From Deltaproteobacteria bacterium (lineage in GTDB: Bacteria > Desulfobacterota > DSM-4660 > Desulfatiglandales > HGW-15), in contig DAOVAK010000037.1 of NCBI GenBank assembly GCA_030671095.1, positions 1 through 11,781 of the forward strand: a stretch of DNA of 11,781 nt, written 5' to 3'. The position numbers were made by a program, and so were the translations under genes. Positions 1-6,567 of the stretch are shown here, piece after piece. Position 1 is the first letter of the stretch; each line of letters begins with the position of its first letter. The notes below the pieces were generated by a model. That model worked only from the letters and a program-made list of their open reading frames with translations, searched no databases and was not told the DNA's origin.

Positions 1-289
1 ATAATTTTCTCAATCCCGGCTCGGCCGAATACGTGCTTTCCAGGTTACCCACGAGAAAGCTCTTGATATTAGCGGTGGTTGAAACGTATGGGTAAACGGT
101 AACGTCGTAACCCGGCATACCCCTTCGCAAGAAATCTGACAGGAAAGCGGATACTCTATAACCATAGGCCCCTGGATTAGAGGTCCCCCATCTCCACACG
201 TATTTAGCTTCCGCACGGTCAGGTAAAGCAAATACCGATACTAACACCACAGCCAATCCTAAAACCAATCCCAACTTAAACTTTTTCAT
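1..289 (-). CDS. Secreted solute-binding protein, probably TAXI-type TRAP transporter receptor (C-terminus beyond left edge)
   Basis: Reading the minus strand from the ATG at 289 gives 96 codons that stay open to the left edge, so only the N-terminal third is present. A strong AGGAGG lies at 300-295, six bases before the ATG. Residues 1-28 form a textbook signal peptide: MKKFK, a hydrophobic core, then AEA before K29 as a likely cleavage site. The mature start (residues 31-96) has W-G-T-S-N-P-G-A-Y-G-Y, later P-G-Y-D-V-T and S-T-T-A-N-I-K. This resembles the ligand-binding opening of TAXI-family TRAP receptors, which capture small organic acids in the periplasm. That family call is from memory of the family pattern and is moderate; another periplasmic binding protein is possible. 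No TRAP membrane subunits are inside the window. It has its own promoter at 493-521. Confidence 0.65.
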   Translation of the reverse strand, partial: MKKFKLGLVLGLAVVLVSVFALPDRAEAKYVWRWGTSNPGAYGYRVSAFLSDFLRRGMPGYDVTVYPYVSTTANIKSFLVGNLESTYSAEPGLRKL

Positions 290-325
290 TTTTCCCTCCT
301 TTTACTTTATTCCTGATTTAGCATC

Positions 326-364
326 TTAGCATCCCGAACTATTTACACCCATAAGCACCACCAT
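326..364 (-). other. Possible 12-residue leader peptide ORF upstream of the TAXI-like gene
   Basis: An ATG at 364 is followed by eleven further codons (MVVLMGVNSSGC) and a TAA at 328-326. It is preceded by AAAGGAGGTG at 380-371, a nearly full match to the anti-Shine-Dalgarno sequence, with eight bases between GGAGG and the ATG. This is a far better ribosome site than chance would usually give. The ORF ends 36 bases before the receptor gene. It could be a translated leader, or just the remnant of a decayed gene start. No protein family is recognisable at this length. Confidence 0.3.
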
Positions 365-389
365 AAACACCACCTCCTTTGCCATTCTA

Positions 390-440
390 CTAGGCTGCTC
401 CCAACAAATACTTTCCTTTAAATATGGTCTCCTCCTTCAT
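390..440 (-). pseudogene. Relic of, or leader resembling, the 5' end of the LivK-like gene
   Basis: Minus-strand ATG 440 to TAG 392-390 encodes MKEETIFKGKYLLGAA and stops. It aligns with residues 8-20 of the LivK-like protein encoded at 594-1844 (KEEAIFRAKHFLG). Upstream bases also match: CAACCAA at 449-443 is followed 12 bases later by AAGGAGG at 437-431, exactly as at 1835-1829 and 1823-1817. Differences inside the short alignment include synonymous ones (GAG/GAA, ATA/ATT, AAG/AAA, TTG/CTA), which is what coding ancestry would leave. It is either the decayed front of a paralogous binding-protein gene or a copied leader now serving the TAXI-like gene. Confidence 0.45.
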
Positions 441-492
441 TGTTGGTTGAAAATCAAAAAAAATCAAAACCTTAAGGACACGGGTGCATGCG

Positions 493-521
493 ATTCTATT
501 TTCTCGTTCGGACCTTGTCAA
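493..521 (-). promoter_or_regulatory. Sigma-70-type promoter for the TAXI-like gene
   Basis: On the minus strand TTGACA (521-516) is separated by 17 bases from TAGAAT (498-493): a perfect -35 and a five-of-six -10 at the optimal spacing. Transcription would begin near 486, giving a leader of roughly 200 bases before the ATG at 289. The same two hexamers at the same spacing precede the LivK-like gene. Confidence 0.7.
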
Positions 522-593
522 TGAAAAATATCAAGATTGCTGCCCTATATGTTTTACCCTCAGGCGCAGATAAACACCGCCTCTTTTAAACGC

Positions 594-1844
594 TCATCTC
601 TGATACCACGCCCCCGCAGGGTTAATAAAACCTGCCGTCGCTGCCTCAGGCGGCCAAATGGTCACAGGCTTTCCGTTCTGAATTTGGATCACCAGGGTGG
701 GCAGCTTGTTCTGATTCCTATATTTCTCGTAAGAAACGAATTTCACAGGGCCGAAGACGGTCATCATCTCCGTGTCGCGCAGGGCTACGAGCAAATGCTT
801 TGCCTCGAGAGACTTTGACCTTTCGAAGATGTCCCTGCACACATATGCAGCGGCGTAAGCCTCTGCCCCATGGTAATCGGGCTCGATTCCGTATTTTCCC
901 TTGTATTTGCCAGCGAATTTTTTGGCCCCCGCATATTTCACATTGGGTACCCAAACTGCGGCGGAAACGATGTTCTCAGATAACATCCCAACCCTTTGAA
1001 CAAATGCAGGCATGGCAAAGGTGCCATCACTTCCGGCCAGCAGCCTGGGCTGGATATTCAATTCCGCCAATTGCTTAACCAGGAGTACGGCATCCATAAG
1101 GCGAGCCGTTGTGAAAATCACATCCGGATTCATGGCATAGACCATGGTGAGCATTGGCTTAAAATCTGTAGCCCACGGCTCGTAAGGTTCAAATATCACC
1201 ACCTCTATACCGTTTTCGTCACACCAACGCTTCATTGCCCCGCCCGTTGACGTACCGAAGCGCGTCTTCTCAAAAAGAATGGCCATAGATCTTGGCCTGA
1301 CCGCGCTGAGAAGAAATTCCTGCAGGCCTGTAGCGTACTCACTAGCAGGGGGGTTGATTCTGAATGTGTACTTCCATCGTTTCTGGGTGATTTTGTCCGC
1401 GGCAGCGCTTGGAGAGAGAAAAGGGATTTTGTTATGATCGCAGAGCTTTGCAATGGCAGCGGCAACAGCGCTGCTGTATCCGCCCATGATGATCGGCACC
1501 TTATTTTGAGAAATAAGCTTTTCAACCACTCTTCTGCCCGTTTCAGCCTTTCCCAGTGTATCATCAAAGAGAAATTCCAATTGATATCTCGCATACTTTC
1601 CCTTTCTGATGCCACCAGAATTATTAATCTCCTCTAGGGCCATGAGGTAGGATTGGTGATGCATCTTCCCAAACCTGGCCTTTGGCCCTGTAAGTGGCAG
1701 GGGAACCCCGACGCTAATGCTCATATTCTCAGCTAGAGCGGCCGGCACCATGAGACAAATTACCAATAAACAAGTCCCCAAAATTCCTAGAAAATGTTTG
1801 GCTCTAAAAATGGCTTCCTCCTTTCTCTTTGGTTGGGCGCTCAA
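594..1844 (-). CDS. LivK-like ABC transporter substrate-binding protein (type 1 periplasmic binding fold)
   Basis: This is a periplasmic receptor of the Leu/Ile/Val (Peripla_BP_6) type, which delivers amino acids, short amides or aromatic acids to an ABC importer. A signal peptide covers residues 1-38: basic K6-R7-K8 and R14/K16, a core at 18-35, then A-L-A before E39. The mature protein opens with I-S-V-G-V-P-L-P-L-T-G, typical of the family, followed by A-L-E-E-I-N-x-x-G-G-I and later I-I-M-G-G-Y-S-S and F-L-S-P-S-A. The length of 416 residues is normal. No permease or ATPase genes are nearby, so the ligand cannot be inferred. The start is uncertain. TTG 1844 gives the full frame but has no good ribosome site. 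A strong AAAGGAGG (1824-1817) lies inside the frame, five bases before an ATT at 1811. Homology with the short ORF at 390-440 favours coding upstream of that ATT. Confidence 0.88.
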   Translation of the reverse strand: MSAQPKRKEEAIFRAKHFLGILGTCLLVICLMVPAALAENMSISVGVPLPLTGPKARFGKMHHQSYLMALEEINNSGGIRKGKYARYQLEFLFDDTLGKAETGRRVVEKLISQNKVPIIMGGYSSAVAAAIAKLCDHNKIPFLSPSAAADKITQKRWKYTFRINPPASEYATGLQEFLLSAVRPRSMAILFEKTRFGTSTGGAMKRWCDENGIEVVIFEPYEPWATDFKPMLTMVYAMNPDVIFTTARLMDAVLLVKQLAELNIQPRLLAGSDGTFAMPAFVQRVGMLSENIVSAAVWVPNVKYAGAKKFAGKYKGKYGIEPDYHGAEAYAAAYVCRDIFERSKSLEAKHLLVALRDTEMMTVFGPVKFVSYEKYRNQNKLPTLVIQIQNGKPVTIWPPEAATAGFINPAGAWYQR

Positions 1845-1880
1845 TAGGAGTCATAGACCCACGATAACCAATAAACTCCA

Positions 1881-1909
1881 ATTCTATTTTTCCCATCCCG
1901 TTGTGTCAA
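1881..1909 (-). promoter_or_regulatory. Sigma-70-type promoter for the LivK-like gene
   Basis: Minus-strand TTGACA (1909-1904), 17-base spacer, TAGAAT (1886-1881). Transcription would start near 1874, about 30 bases before the TTG at 1844 or 63 before the ATT at 1811. It is identical in hexamers and spacing to the promoter at 493-521; the six bases just before and into the -10 (AAAATA) are also shared. Confidence 0.7.
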
Positions 1910-1921
1910 TGATAGAGGCAA

Positions 1922-1980
1922 GATTTATATATATATTCCCGCTGCGATGTGATAATTGTGAAACACAAATTTCTTGCAGC
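1922..1980 (+). promoter_or_regulatory. AT-rich divergent control region before the MmgE/PrpD gene
   Basis: The space between the divergent genes holds an alternating TATATATATATT run (1926-1937), which could supply a -10 for the plus-strand cluster, although no convincing -35 sits at the right distance. Downstream lie two TGTGA copies nine bases apart (1948-1952, 1957-1961), a short palindrome TTGTG-AAA-CACAA (1956-1968), and an enclosing pair GCTGC (1941-1945) and GCAGC (1976-1980). These look like a repressor or activator site, but the regulator is unknown. Confidence 0.3.
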
Positions 1981-2013
1981 GAATCAAACAGATTCAGCTT
2001 CATGGAGCAAATC

Positions 2014-3357
2014 ATGGACACCATTTCTCATAAATTTGCTCAATTTGTCACTCAACTCACCTTTGATGACCTTTCTGCGGATCAGGTTTACAAAACAAAG
2101 ACCTACTTTTTGGATTGGCTGGGTTCCGCCTGCGCTGGACAGACACAGCGTCCCATAAAGATCATGCTCGAGGTGGTGCATTCTCTGGGCGGCAAGCCGG
2201 AATCTACTCTGATCCCAGACAACGCCAAGACCATGAGCTTGCTGGCGGCACTCACCAATGGCGCCTCGTCTCACATGGTTGAAATGGATGACCTGCATAG
2301 GGAGTCCGTTTTTCACCCGGCGGCTCCCATTATGCCAGCCGTATTTGCCGCTGCCGAACGGGAAAAGGCATCAGGTAAAGACCTTATCCTGGCCATTGTT
2401 GCAGGTTATGAGGTGGGAATTCGGGTGGCCGTATCCGTTGGTCAGAGTCATTACCATCGCTGGCATACCACGTCCACGTGCGGCACATTCGGGGCTGCGG
2501 CTGGATCGGCCAAGATTTTGGGTCTGGATGAGGACCAGGGGGTCTGGGCCCTCGGTTCTGCTGGCACCCAGGCTTCTGGTTTGTGGGAGTTTTTGGCGGA
2601 AAGCGCTATGAGTAAACAGTTGCACCCAGGTAAGTCCGCCTTAAATGGCCTGCTATCGGCCCTTTTGGCCCAAAAAGGGTTTACAGGGGCCCGCAGGATC
2701 CTGGAAGGAGAGAGGGGGTTCTTTCGGGCCACTTCCAAAGACTTTGACGAAGAGAAGTGTCTGGCGGGATTAGGTGAGAAATTTCTGTTCGAGCGTAATT
2801 CCCTCAAATACTATGCCTCTTGCGGCCATACCCACTCAGCCATCGAGGCCGTCTTACAGGCCATCAACACAAATCCAATGAAGGCGGAGGAGATAGAGCG
2901 GGTTAACGTCTCTATCTACCAGGCTGCACTGGATTTGCTGGACGACGTGGAACCTACCACACCCTATGTGGCAAAATTTAGCCTGCCATTTTGCGTAGCC
3001 ACTGCCTTGAGGTATGGGCACGTGAACACCGGAGATTTCATTGAAACGCGGCTGGAAGACCCGGATCTCCTTCAGCTTATGGAGCGGATAAAAATCCGAA
3101 GCGATCCCCAGTTGAGCGTGCATTACCCGGTCAAGTGGCCGGCTCGGGTGGAGATAATTACCCAGGACGGGAAAAGCCTGAAAGGGAGCAGTGATTATCC
3201 AAAAGGGGATCCTGAGAATCCCCTCGAGGAGAGAGATGTTATTGAGAAGTTCAGAGACCTTACCAAGGGCCTCCTTTCAGACTCGACCGCAGAGGCTATT
3301 GTGGAACGGGTCATGAGCTTGGAAGATATAGACGACGTAAGCAACCTTCTTGGCTGA
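2014..3357 (+). CDS. MmgE/PrpD family protein (2-methylcitrate dehydratase / cis-aconitate decarboxylase superfamily)
   Basis: Known members of the family dehydrate 2-methylcitrate (PrpD), decarboxylate cis-aconitate to itaconate (IRG1/CadA) or epimerise iminodisuccinate; all act on small polycarboxylates in the cytosol. The start at ATG 2014 is chosen because GGAG (2004-2007) precedes it by six bases and the protein then begins like family members. The frame is open much further upstream, to 1717, but that part overlaps the LivK-like gene and promoter. The result is 447 residues, the usual length. Visible motifs are L-D-W-L-G-x-A-x-A-G (33-42), E-M-D-D-L-H (90-95) and H-P (101-102), the segment from H-R-W-H-T-T-S to G-T-F-G-A-A-A, K-Q-L-H-P-G-K-S-A, and the C-terminal S-C-G-H-T-H-S-A-I. 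It is the first gene of the plus-strand cluster, 35 bp before the SucC-like gene. The substrate cannot be read from sequence. The neighbouring ligase and lyase suggest an itaconate/citramalate-type acid. Confidence 0.9.
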   Translation: MDTISHKFAQFVTQLTFDDLSADQVYKTKTYFLDWLGSACAGQTQRPIKIMLEVVHSLGGKPESTLIPDNAKTMSLLAALTNGASSHMVEMDDLHRESVFHPAAPIMPAVFAAAEREKASGKDLILAIVAGYEVGIRVAVSVGQSHYHRWHTTSTCGTFGAAAGSAKILGLDEDQGVWALGSAGTQASGLWEFLAESAMSKQLHPGKSALNGLLSALLAQKGFTGARRILEGERGFFRATSKDFDEEKCLAGLGEKFLFERNSLKYYASCGHTHSAIEAVLQAINTNPMKAEEIERVNVSIYQAALDLLDDVEPTTPYVAKFSLPFCVATALRYGHVNTGDFIETRLEDPDLLQLMERIKIRSDPQLSVHYPVKWPARVEIITQDGKSLKGSSDYPKGDPENPLEERDVIEKFRDLTKGLLSDSTAEAIVERVMSLEDIDDVSNLLG

Positions 3358-3392
3358 GTATAGTCCGCAGGCGAAAAAAGCGGGGGCATTTT

Positions 3393-4577
3393 ATGCGGTT
3401 ACTGGAGTACGAGTCAAAAGAGATTTTGAAAAAGTATGGTATCCCCGTGCCGACGGGTCAAGTGGTCTCAAAGCCCAAAGGAATAAAAACTGATGGCCCT
3501 GTCGTGTTGAAGGCACAGATCCCCTTGGGGGGCAGGGGTAAAGCCGGAGGGATCATAGAGGTGTCGTCCCTGGAGGAGGCGAAAAGCAAGATACAGCATC
3601 TTCTTTCCATGGAAGTGAGAGGATACAGACCTAAGAAGATCCTTGTGGAAGAGAAGGTGGAGGTGACCCAAGAGTTCTTCATGGCCGTAACCTATGATAC
3701 GGTGGCCAAATCCCCTCTGGCTGTCTTTTCGCAAGAAGGGGGTATGGACATAGAAGAACTGGCAGCCTGCCAGCCAGAAAAGGTGAGAAGGGAATATTTT
3801 TCTGCGCGAGCAAGACTTCCACAGTATCGTGCCAGAGAAATCATATCTGATGCGGGTGTTTCTGGAAAAGTGCTCATAGGTTTGGGTTCCGTCTTGTCAA
3901 GCCTTGCTGACGTCTTCCTGGACTATGATGCAACCCTCGCAGAGATAAACCCCATCGCATTGACTGATGAGGGGAAACTGGTCGCCCTGGATTGTCACCT
4001 GGAGATTGATGATGATGCCATGTTCAGACATAGGGAGGTTGCAGAAAAGCAACAGGATCAGGATCGATATGTGGGAGGCAGAATCAGCACGGATTTTGAG
4101 CGCAAGGCAGCGGAAATCGACAATCTGGACCATCGGGGGGTAGCGGGTCGCATGATCGAGTTTGAAGGCACCCTGGGACTGATCATTGGTGGAGGCGGCG
4201 CCTCGCTTACGGCCTTTGACGCCGTTCAGCAGCATGGCGGTGACCCGGCCAATTACTGCGAGATTGGAGGTAATCCCTCTGTGCTCAAGGTGAAGGAACT
4301 GACCAAGCACATCCTTTCCAAACCCAATGTGGAGAAAATCGCCGTTATTATGAATGTGGTGAGTAATACCCGGGTTGATATGGTGGCACGGGGGGTCGTG
4401 AAGGGAATTCTGGAGGCGGGAAAAGTCCCCTCTGAGACGGTGGCCGTTTTCAGGGTTCCCGGTGCGTGGGAAGAGGAAGGCTCTAAGATCTTATCCAAAT
4501 ATGGAGTTGCTTTTTGTGATCGGGCAGTTTCCATCGACGAAGCGGCCAAGATGGCGGTCGAAACAATGAAGCAGTGA
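3393..4577 (+). CDS. SucC-like ATP-grasp acid-CoA ligase, beta subunit
   Basis: This is the nucleotide-binding (beta) subunit of an ADP-forming acid-CoA ligase related to succinyl-CoA synthetase, malate-CoA ligase and citryl-CoA synthetase. At 394 residues it has normal length. The N-terminal ATP-grasp part shows L-L-E-Y-E-S-K-E (3-10), V-V-L-K-A-Q with G-G-R-G-K-A-G-G (46-53), and E-I-N-P (184-187) with D200, matching the metal and nucleotide ligands of the family. The C-terminal ligase domain differs from ordinary SucC. Where SucC has N-G-A-G-L-A-M it reads I-I-G-G-G-G-A-S. E-I-G-G-N-P-S (290-296) replaces D-V-G-G-G-A. D-C-H (200-202) replaces D-A-K or D-G-K. These changes resemble citryl-CoA synthetase/ATP-citrate lyase more than SucC and suggest another acid substrate. 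It is cotranscribed after the MmgE/PrpD gene; its SucD-like partner follows 364 bp later. Confidence 0.87.
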   Translation: MRLLEYESKEILKKYGIPVPTGQVVSKPKGIKTDGPVVLKAQIPLGGRGKAGGIIEVSSLEEAKSKIQHLLSMEVRGYRPKKILVEEKVEVTQEFFMAVTYDTVAKSPLAVFSQEGGMDIEELAACQPEKVRREYFSARARLPQYRAREIISDAGVSGKVLIGLGSVLSSLADVFLDYDATLAEINPIALTDEGKLVALDCHLEIDDDAMFRHREVAEKQQDQDRYVGGRISTDFERKAAEIDNLDHRGVAGRMIEFEGTLGLIIGGGGASLTAFDAVQQHGGDPANYCEIGGNPSVLKVKELTKHILSKPNVEKIAVIMNVVSNTRVDMVARGVVKGILEAGKVPSETVAVFRVPGAWEEEGSKILSKYGVAFCDRAVSIDEAAKMAVETMKQ

Positions 4578-4941
4578 AGCTGTATGCATAAGCGTCTTTT
4601 AGTAACTCTAAAAACCCTGTCGCTTTGCAGGATCGATATTTAAGTAATGCTCCTGTAGCAATGGTTCACATTACGCCAAAAATCCCCCTCGCTCGCCCTT
4701 TAAAAAAGGGGGAAGAGCTTCTACTCTAAGAATAGGGCCGTTAGGTTCCCCCCTTTGATAAAGGGGGGGTAGGGGGGATTTTGCAAGGGCGCCAGATTCA
4801 CAAGTTGTTTGTTGCCAAGAAAAATCTTAGCCGGGATTCAATTACCACCCCTAGAGAGACTGTGTCGCAATTCGACAAAACCGTCATTCCGGGCTAGTCC
4901 AACGATGTTGGGCGAGAGGGAGTGTAACGAAGGACAACGGG
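4578..4941. other. Long spacer between the two ligase subunit genes
   Basis: No coding signal is convincing in these 364 bases on either strand. The centre (4679-4782) is an inverted-repeat element described separately. The first 100 bases are AT-richer and unremarkable. The last part carries AAGGA (4930-4934), seven bases ahead of the SucD-like ATG at 4942. Subunit genes of this ligase type are normally adjacent, so the spacer looks inserted. Confidence 0.6.
4679..4782. repeat. Inverted pair of C/G-run palindromic repeat units (REP/BIME- or MITE-like)
   Basis: The outer ends are AAAATCCCCC (4679-4688) and its complement GGGGGATTTT (4773-4782). Each half contains an inner hairpin: CCCTTT-AAAA-AAGGG around 4696-4710, and CCCCCCTTTGATAAAGGGGGG at 4748-4768. 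Roughly 35 bases of unrelated sequence separate the two hairpins. The layout, two related palindromic units facing each other, is that of a small non-autonomous mobile repeat. Similar C5-6/G5-6 elements are common in spacers of environmental bacterial genomes. There is no transposase and no clear target duplication. Confidence 0.75.
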
Positions 4942-5835
4942 ATGTCTATACTTGCAGATCAGAATGTGAGAGTGATTGTTCAGGGGATCACGGGACGCGA
5001 GGCAGCGTCTTTCACAAAGGATATGATGGATTATGGGACCAAGGTGGTGGCCGGTGTGACGCCAGGAAAGCAAGGACAGCGGATTCACGGCGTACCTGTG
5101 TATGATACGGTTCGAGGCGCTGCCAGAGAGCACGCTGCCGAGGCATCGGTGATTTCGGTTCCAGCAGGCATGGTAAAGGGGGCTGCCCTGGAGGCCCTTG
5201 ATAACGGCATCAAACTCCTGGTCATTATCACCGAACGGGTCCCCAGAAAAGATGTGATAGAGTTTTTGGAGGCGGCCGCAGAAAAAGAGGCTCGAGTCAT
5301 CGGACCCAATACGCTGGGGCTCATCTCCCCTGATATTGTAAAGCTGGGAATGGCAGGGGGCCCAGTGGAGGACGTGAAAAAGGCCTATATGCCTGGATCC
5401 GTTGGGATTGCCTCACGAAGTGGGGGAATGACCACGGAAATTGCCAATTTACTTACCACCCATGGGATCGGGCAGAGTACCTGCGTTGGCGTTGGCGGCG
5501 ACCCCGTCGTGGGCTCTAATTTCCTGGATTTGATCCCTTTGTTCGACGAGGACCCGGATACAAAGGCCGTGGTCCTGTTTTGTGAACCTGGGGGAGTTAT
5601 TGAGGAAAACCTGGCCGAGCTTGTAACGACAAAAAAGATCTCCATTCCCATCCTGGCGTTTATCGCAGGGCGCTTTGTGGACAGCATGCCTGGCGTCCGG
5701 TTTGGGCATGCAGCCACAATTGTTGAGGGTGAAAGAGGAAGTGCAAAGGGGAAAATAGCGAGCTTTAAAAAGGCCGGAATCCAGGTGGCTGAATCCTTTT
5801 CCGATATTGTAACGATTCTAAAAGATTTTCTTTGA
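4942..5835 (+). CDS. SucD-like acid-CoA ligase, alpha (CoA-binding) subunit
   Basis: This subunit partners the SucC-like protein. It binds CoA and carries the phosphohistidine that passes phosphate from ATP to the acid. At 297 residues it has normal length. The CoA-binding Rossmann part begins V-I-V-Q-G-I-T-G (11-18) and continues G-V-T-P-G-K. Catalytic residues are retained: H256 in F-G-H-A matches the phosphorylated His of SucD, and E215 in C-E-P-G-G matches its stabilising Glu. S-R-S-G-G-M and G-V-G-G-D-P-V-V-G-S are also present. Differences from SucD: T124 replaces the conserved Cys in G-P-N-C-P-G (here G-P-N-T-L-G), and E-P-G-G replaces E-I-G-G. The enzyme should be active, but succinate need not be the substrate; malate, citramalate or itaconate are alternatives that fit the downstream lyase. 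AGGA at 4931-4934 supports the start. Confidence 0.88.
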   Translation: MSILADQNVRVIVQGITGREAASFTKDMMDYGTKVVAGVTPGKQGQRIHGVPVYDTVRGAAREHAAEASVISVPAGMVKGAALEALDNGIKLLVIITERVPRKDVIEFLEAAAEKEARVIGPNTLGLISPDIVKLGMAGGPVEDVKKAYMPGSVGIASRSGGMTTEIANLLTTHGIGQSTCVGVGGDPVVGSNFLDLIPLFDEDPDTKAVVLFCEPGGVIEENLAELVTTKKISIPILAFIAGRFVDSMPGVRFGHAATIVEGERGSAKGKIASFKKAGIQVAESFSDIVTILKDFL

Positions 5836-5881
5836 GGTGATGGAAGCGTCGTCTCCTATAAATTTCTCTAATTTGGCAAAA

Positions 5882-5930
5882 CACCCCCACCCTAACCCTC
5901 CCCCTCAGGGGGAGGGTTAGGGTGGGGGTG
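5882..5930. repeat. Perfect 24-bp palindrome with a one-base centre; G-quadruplex-capable
   Basis: The arm at 5882-5905 is exactly the reverse complement of 5907-5930, with C5906 between. In practice the tip would open to a CCCTCAGGG-type loop. The right arm on the plus strand has four G runs (5908-5912, 5914-5916, 5920-5922, 5924-5928) with loops of one, three and one base, a canonical quadruplex pattern; the minus strand carries the same pattern from the left arm. It lies in the 140-bp gap after the SucD-like gene, 45 bases before the HD-protein ATG. There is no T-tract, so a simple intrinsic terminator is unlikely; a REP-like repeat is more probable. Confidence 0.85.
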
Positions 5931-5975
5931 AAGCGGAATATGTAATGTAAATCTCTTACAGGACAGGACAAGAAG

Positions 5976-6566
5976 ATGGAACTCAGTGAATTGCAAAAGA
6001 AGATATGGCAGCACGTGAAGGCGGACCTGGCCGACGAGCCCGTTGCAAGCACGGACCATGTGGAGAGAATGACCCGTTGGTGTCAAGAACTGGGGCCTGC
6101 CGCAGATGCCGATATGGAAATCCTGATTCCGGGGGCCCTTCTTCACGATGTGGGTGTGGTGATCAATCGGAAAGAGCATTATGTTGTGGGGCGCAGGAGG
6201 GCAGCAGAGATCCTGAAGGAGTCAGGATTTCCGGAGGAGAAAATAGACGCAGCCCTCCATGTGTTAGAGGCCCATAGCCGTTACGGAGGTCCCGACCCCC
6301 AGACAACTGAAGCGAAGGTGGGACAGGACGCGGATGCGCTGGAATATATTGGCGCCATTGGAATACTTCGCGCTGTCGTGCGGGGACTCAATGATGGTTC
6401 CTTTAGTGGAAAGATCAGTGATTTCCCAGAATATCTCAGGTCCATCCTGGCCAAAGTGGAAGGCACATTTCATACCGAGAAAGCTGAGGAACTGGGTAGG
6501 TCGCGTCTGAAATACATGAGAAGCTTTCTGGAACGTATTGAGAAGGAACTGCAAAACGAGGCATGA
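5976..6566 (+). CDS. HD-domain metal-dependent phosphohydrolase
   Basis: HD-superfamily enzymes use one or two metals to hydrolyse phosphate esters, often nucleotides. All canonical residues are present in this 196-residue protein: H28, the H57-D58 doublet in L-L-H-D-V-G, H100 in E-A-H-S-R-Y-G, and D118 in Q-D-A-D-A-L-E-Y-I-G-A. The spacing is that of the small YedJ-like single-domain group. The C-terminal 40 residues are charged and helical. AGGACA lies a few bases upstream of ATG 5976. The stop overlaps nothing, but the acyl-CoA lyase starts only one base later (6568), so the two are tightly coupled. No substrate can be deduced. The position inside an acyl-CoA ligase/lyase operon is unusual and may mean a cofactor or nucleotide clean-up role. 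Confidence 0.85.
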   Translation: MELSELQKKIWQHVKADLADEPVASTDHVERMTRWCQELGPAADADMEILIPGALLHDVGVVINRKEHYVVGRRRAAEILKESGFPEEKIDAALHVLEAHSRYGGPDPQTTEAKVGQDADALEYIGAIGILRAVVRGLNDGSFSGKISDFPEYLRSILAKVEGTFHTEKAEELGRSRLKYMRSFLERIEKELQNEA

Positions 6567-6567
6567 G

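Noticed and set aside
1232..1615. Long minus-strand frame of 127 codons inside the LivK-like gene
   Set aside because: It is a shifted frame of the same strand with no family features; the LivK-like frame carries the recognisable motifs throughout.
1948..1961. CRP-type operator from the repeated TGTGA
   Set aside because: The two TGTGA copies are direct repeats rather than the inverted TGTGA-N6-TCACA arrangement.
1717..2013. In-frame upstream extension of the MmgE/PrpD reading frame by 99 codons
   Set aside because: It overlaps the LivK-like gene and both divergent control regions, matches nothing in the family, and ATG 2014 has a fitting GGAG and a normal family N-terminus.
5882..5930. Intrinsic transcription terminator after the SucD-like gene
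   Set aside because: The stem is strong but no T-tract follows on either strand, and the next gene appears to continue the same cluster.
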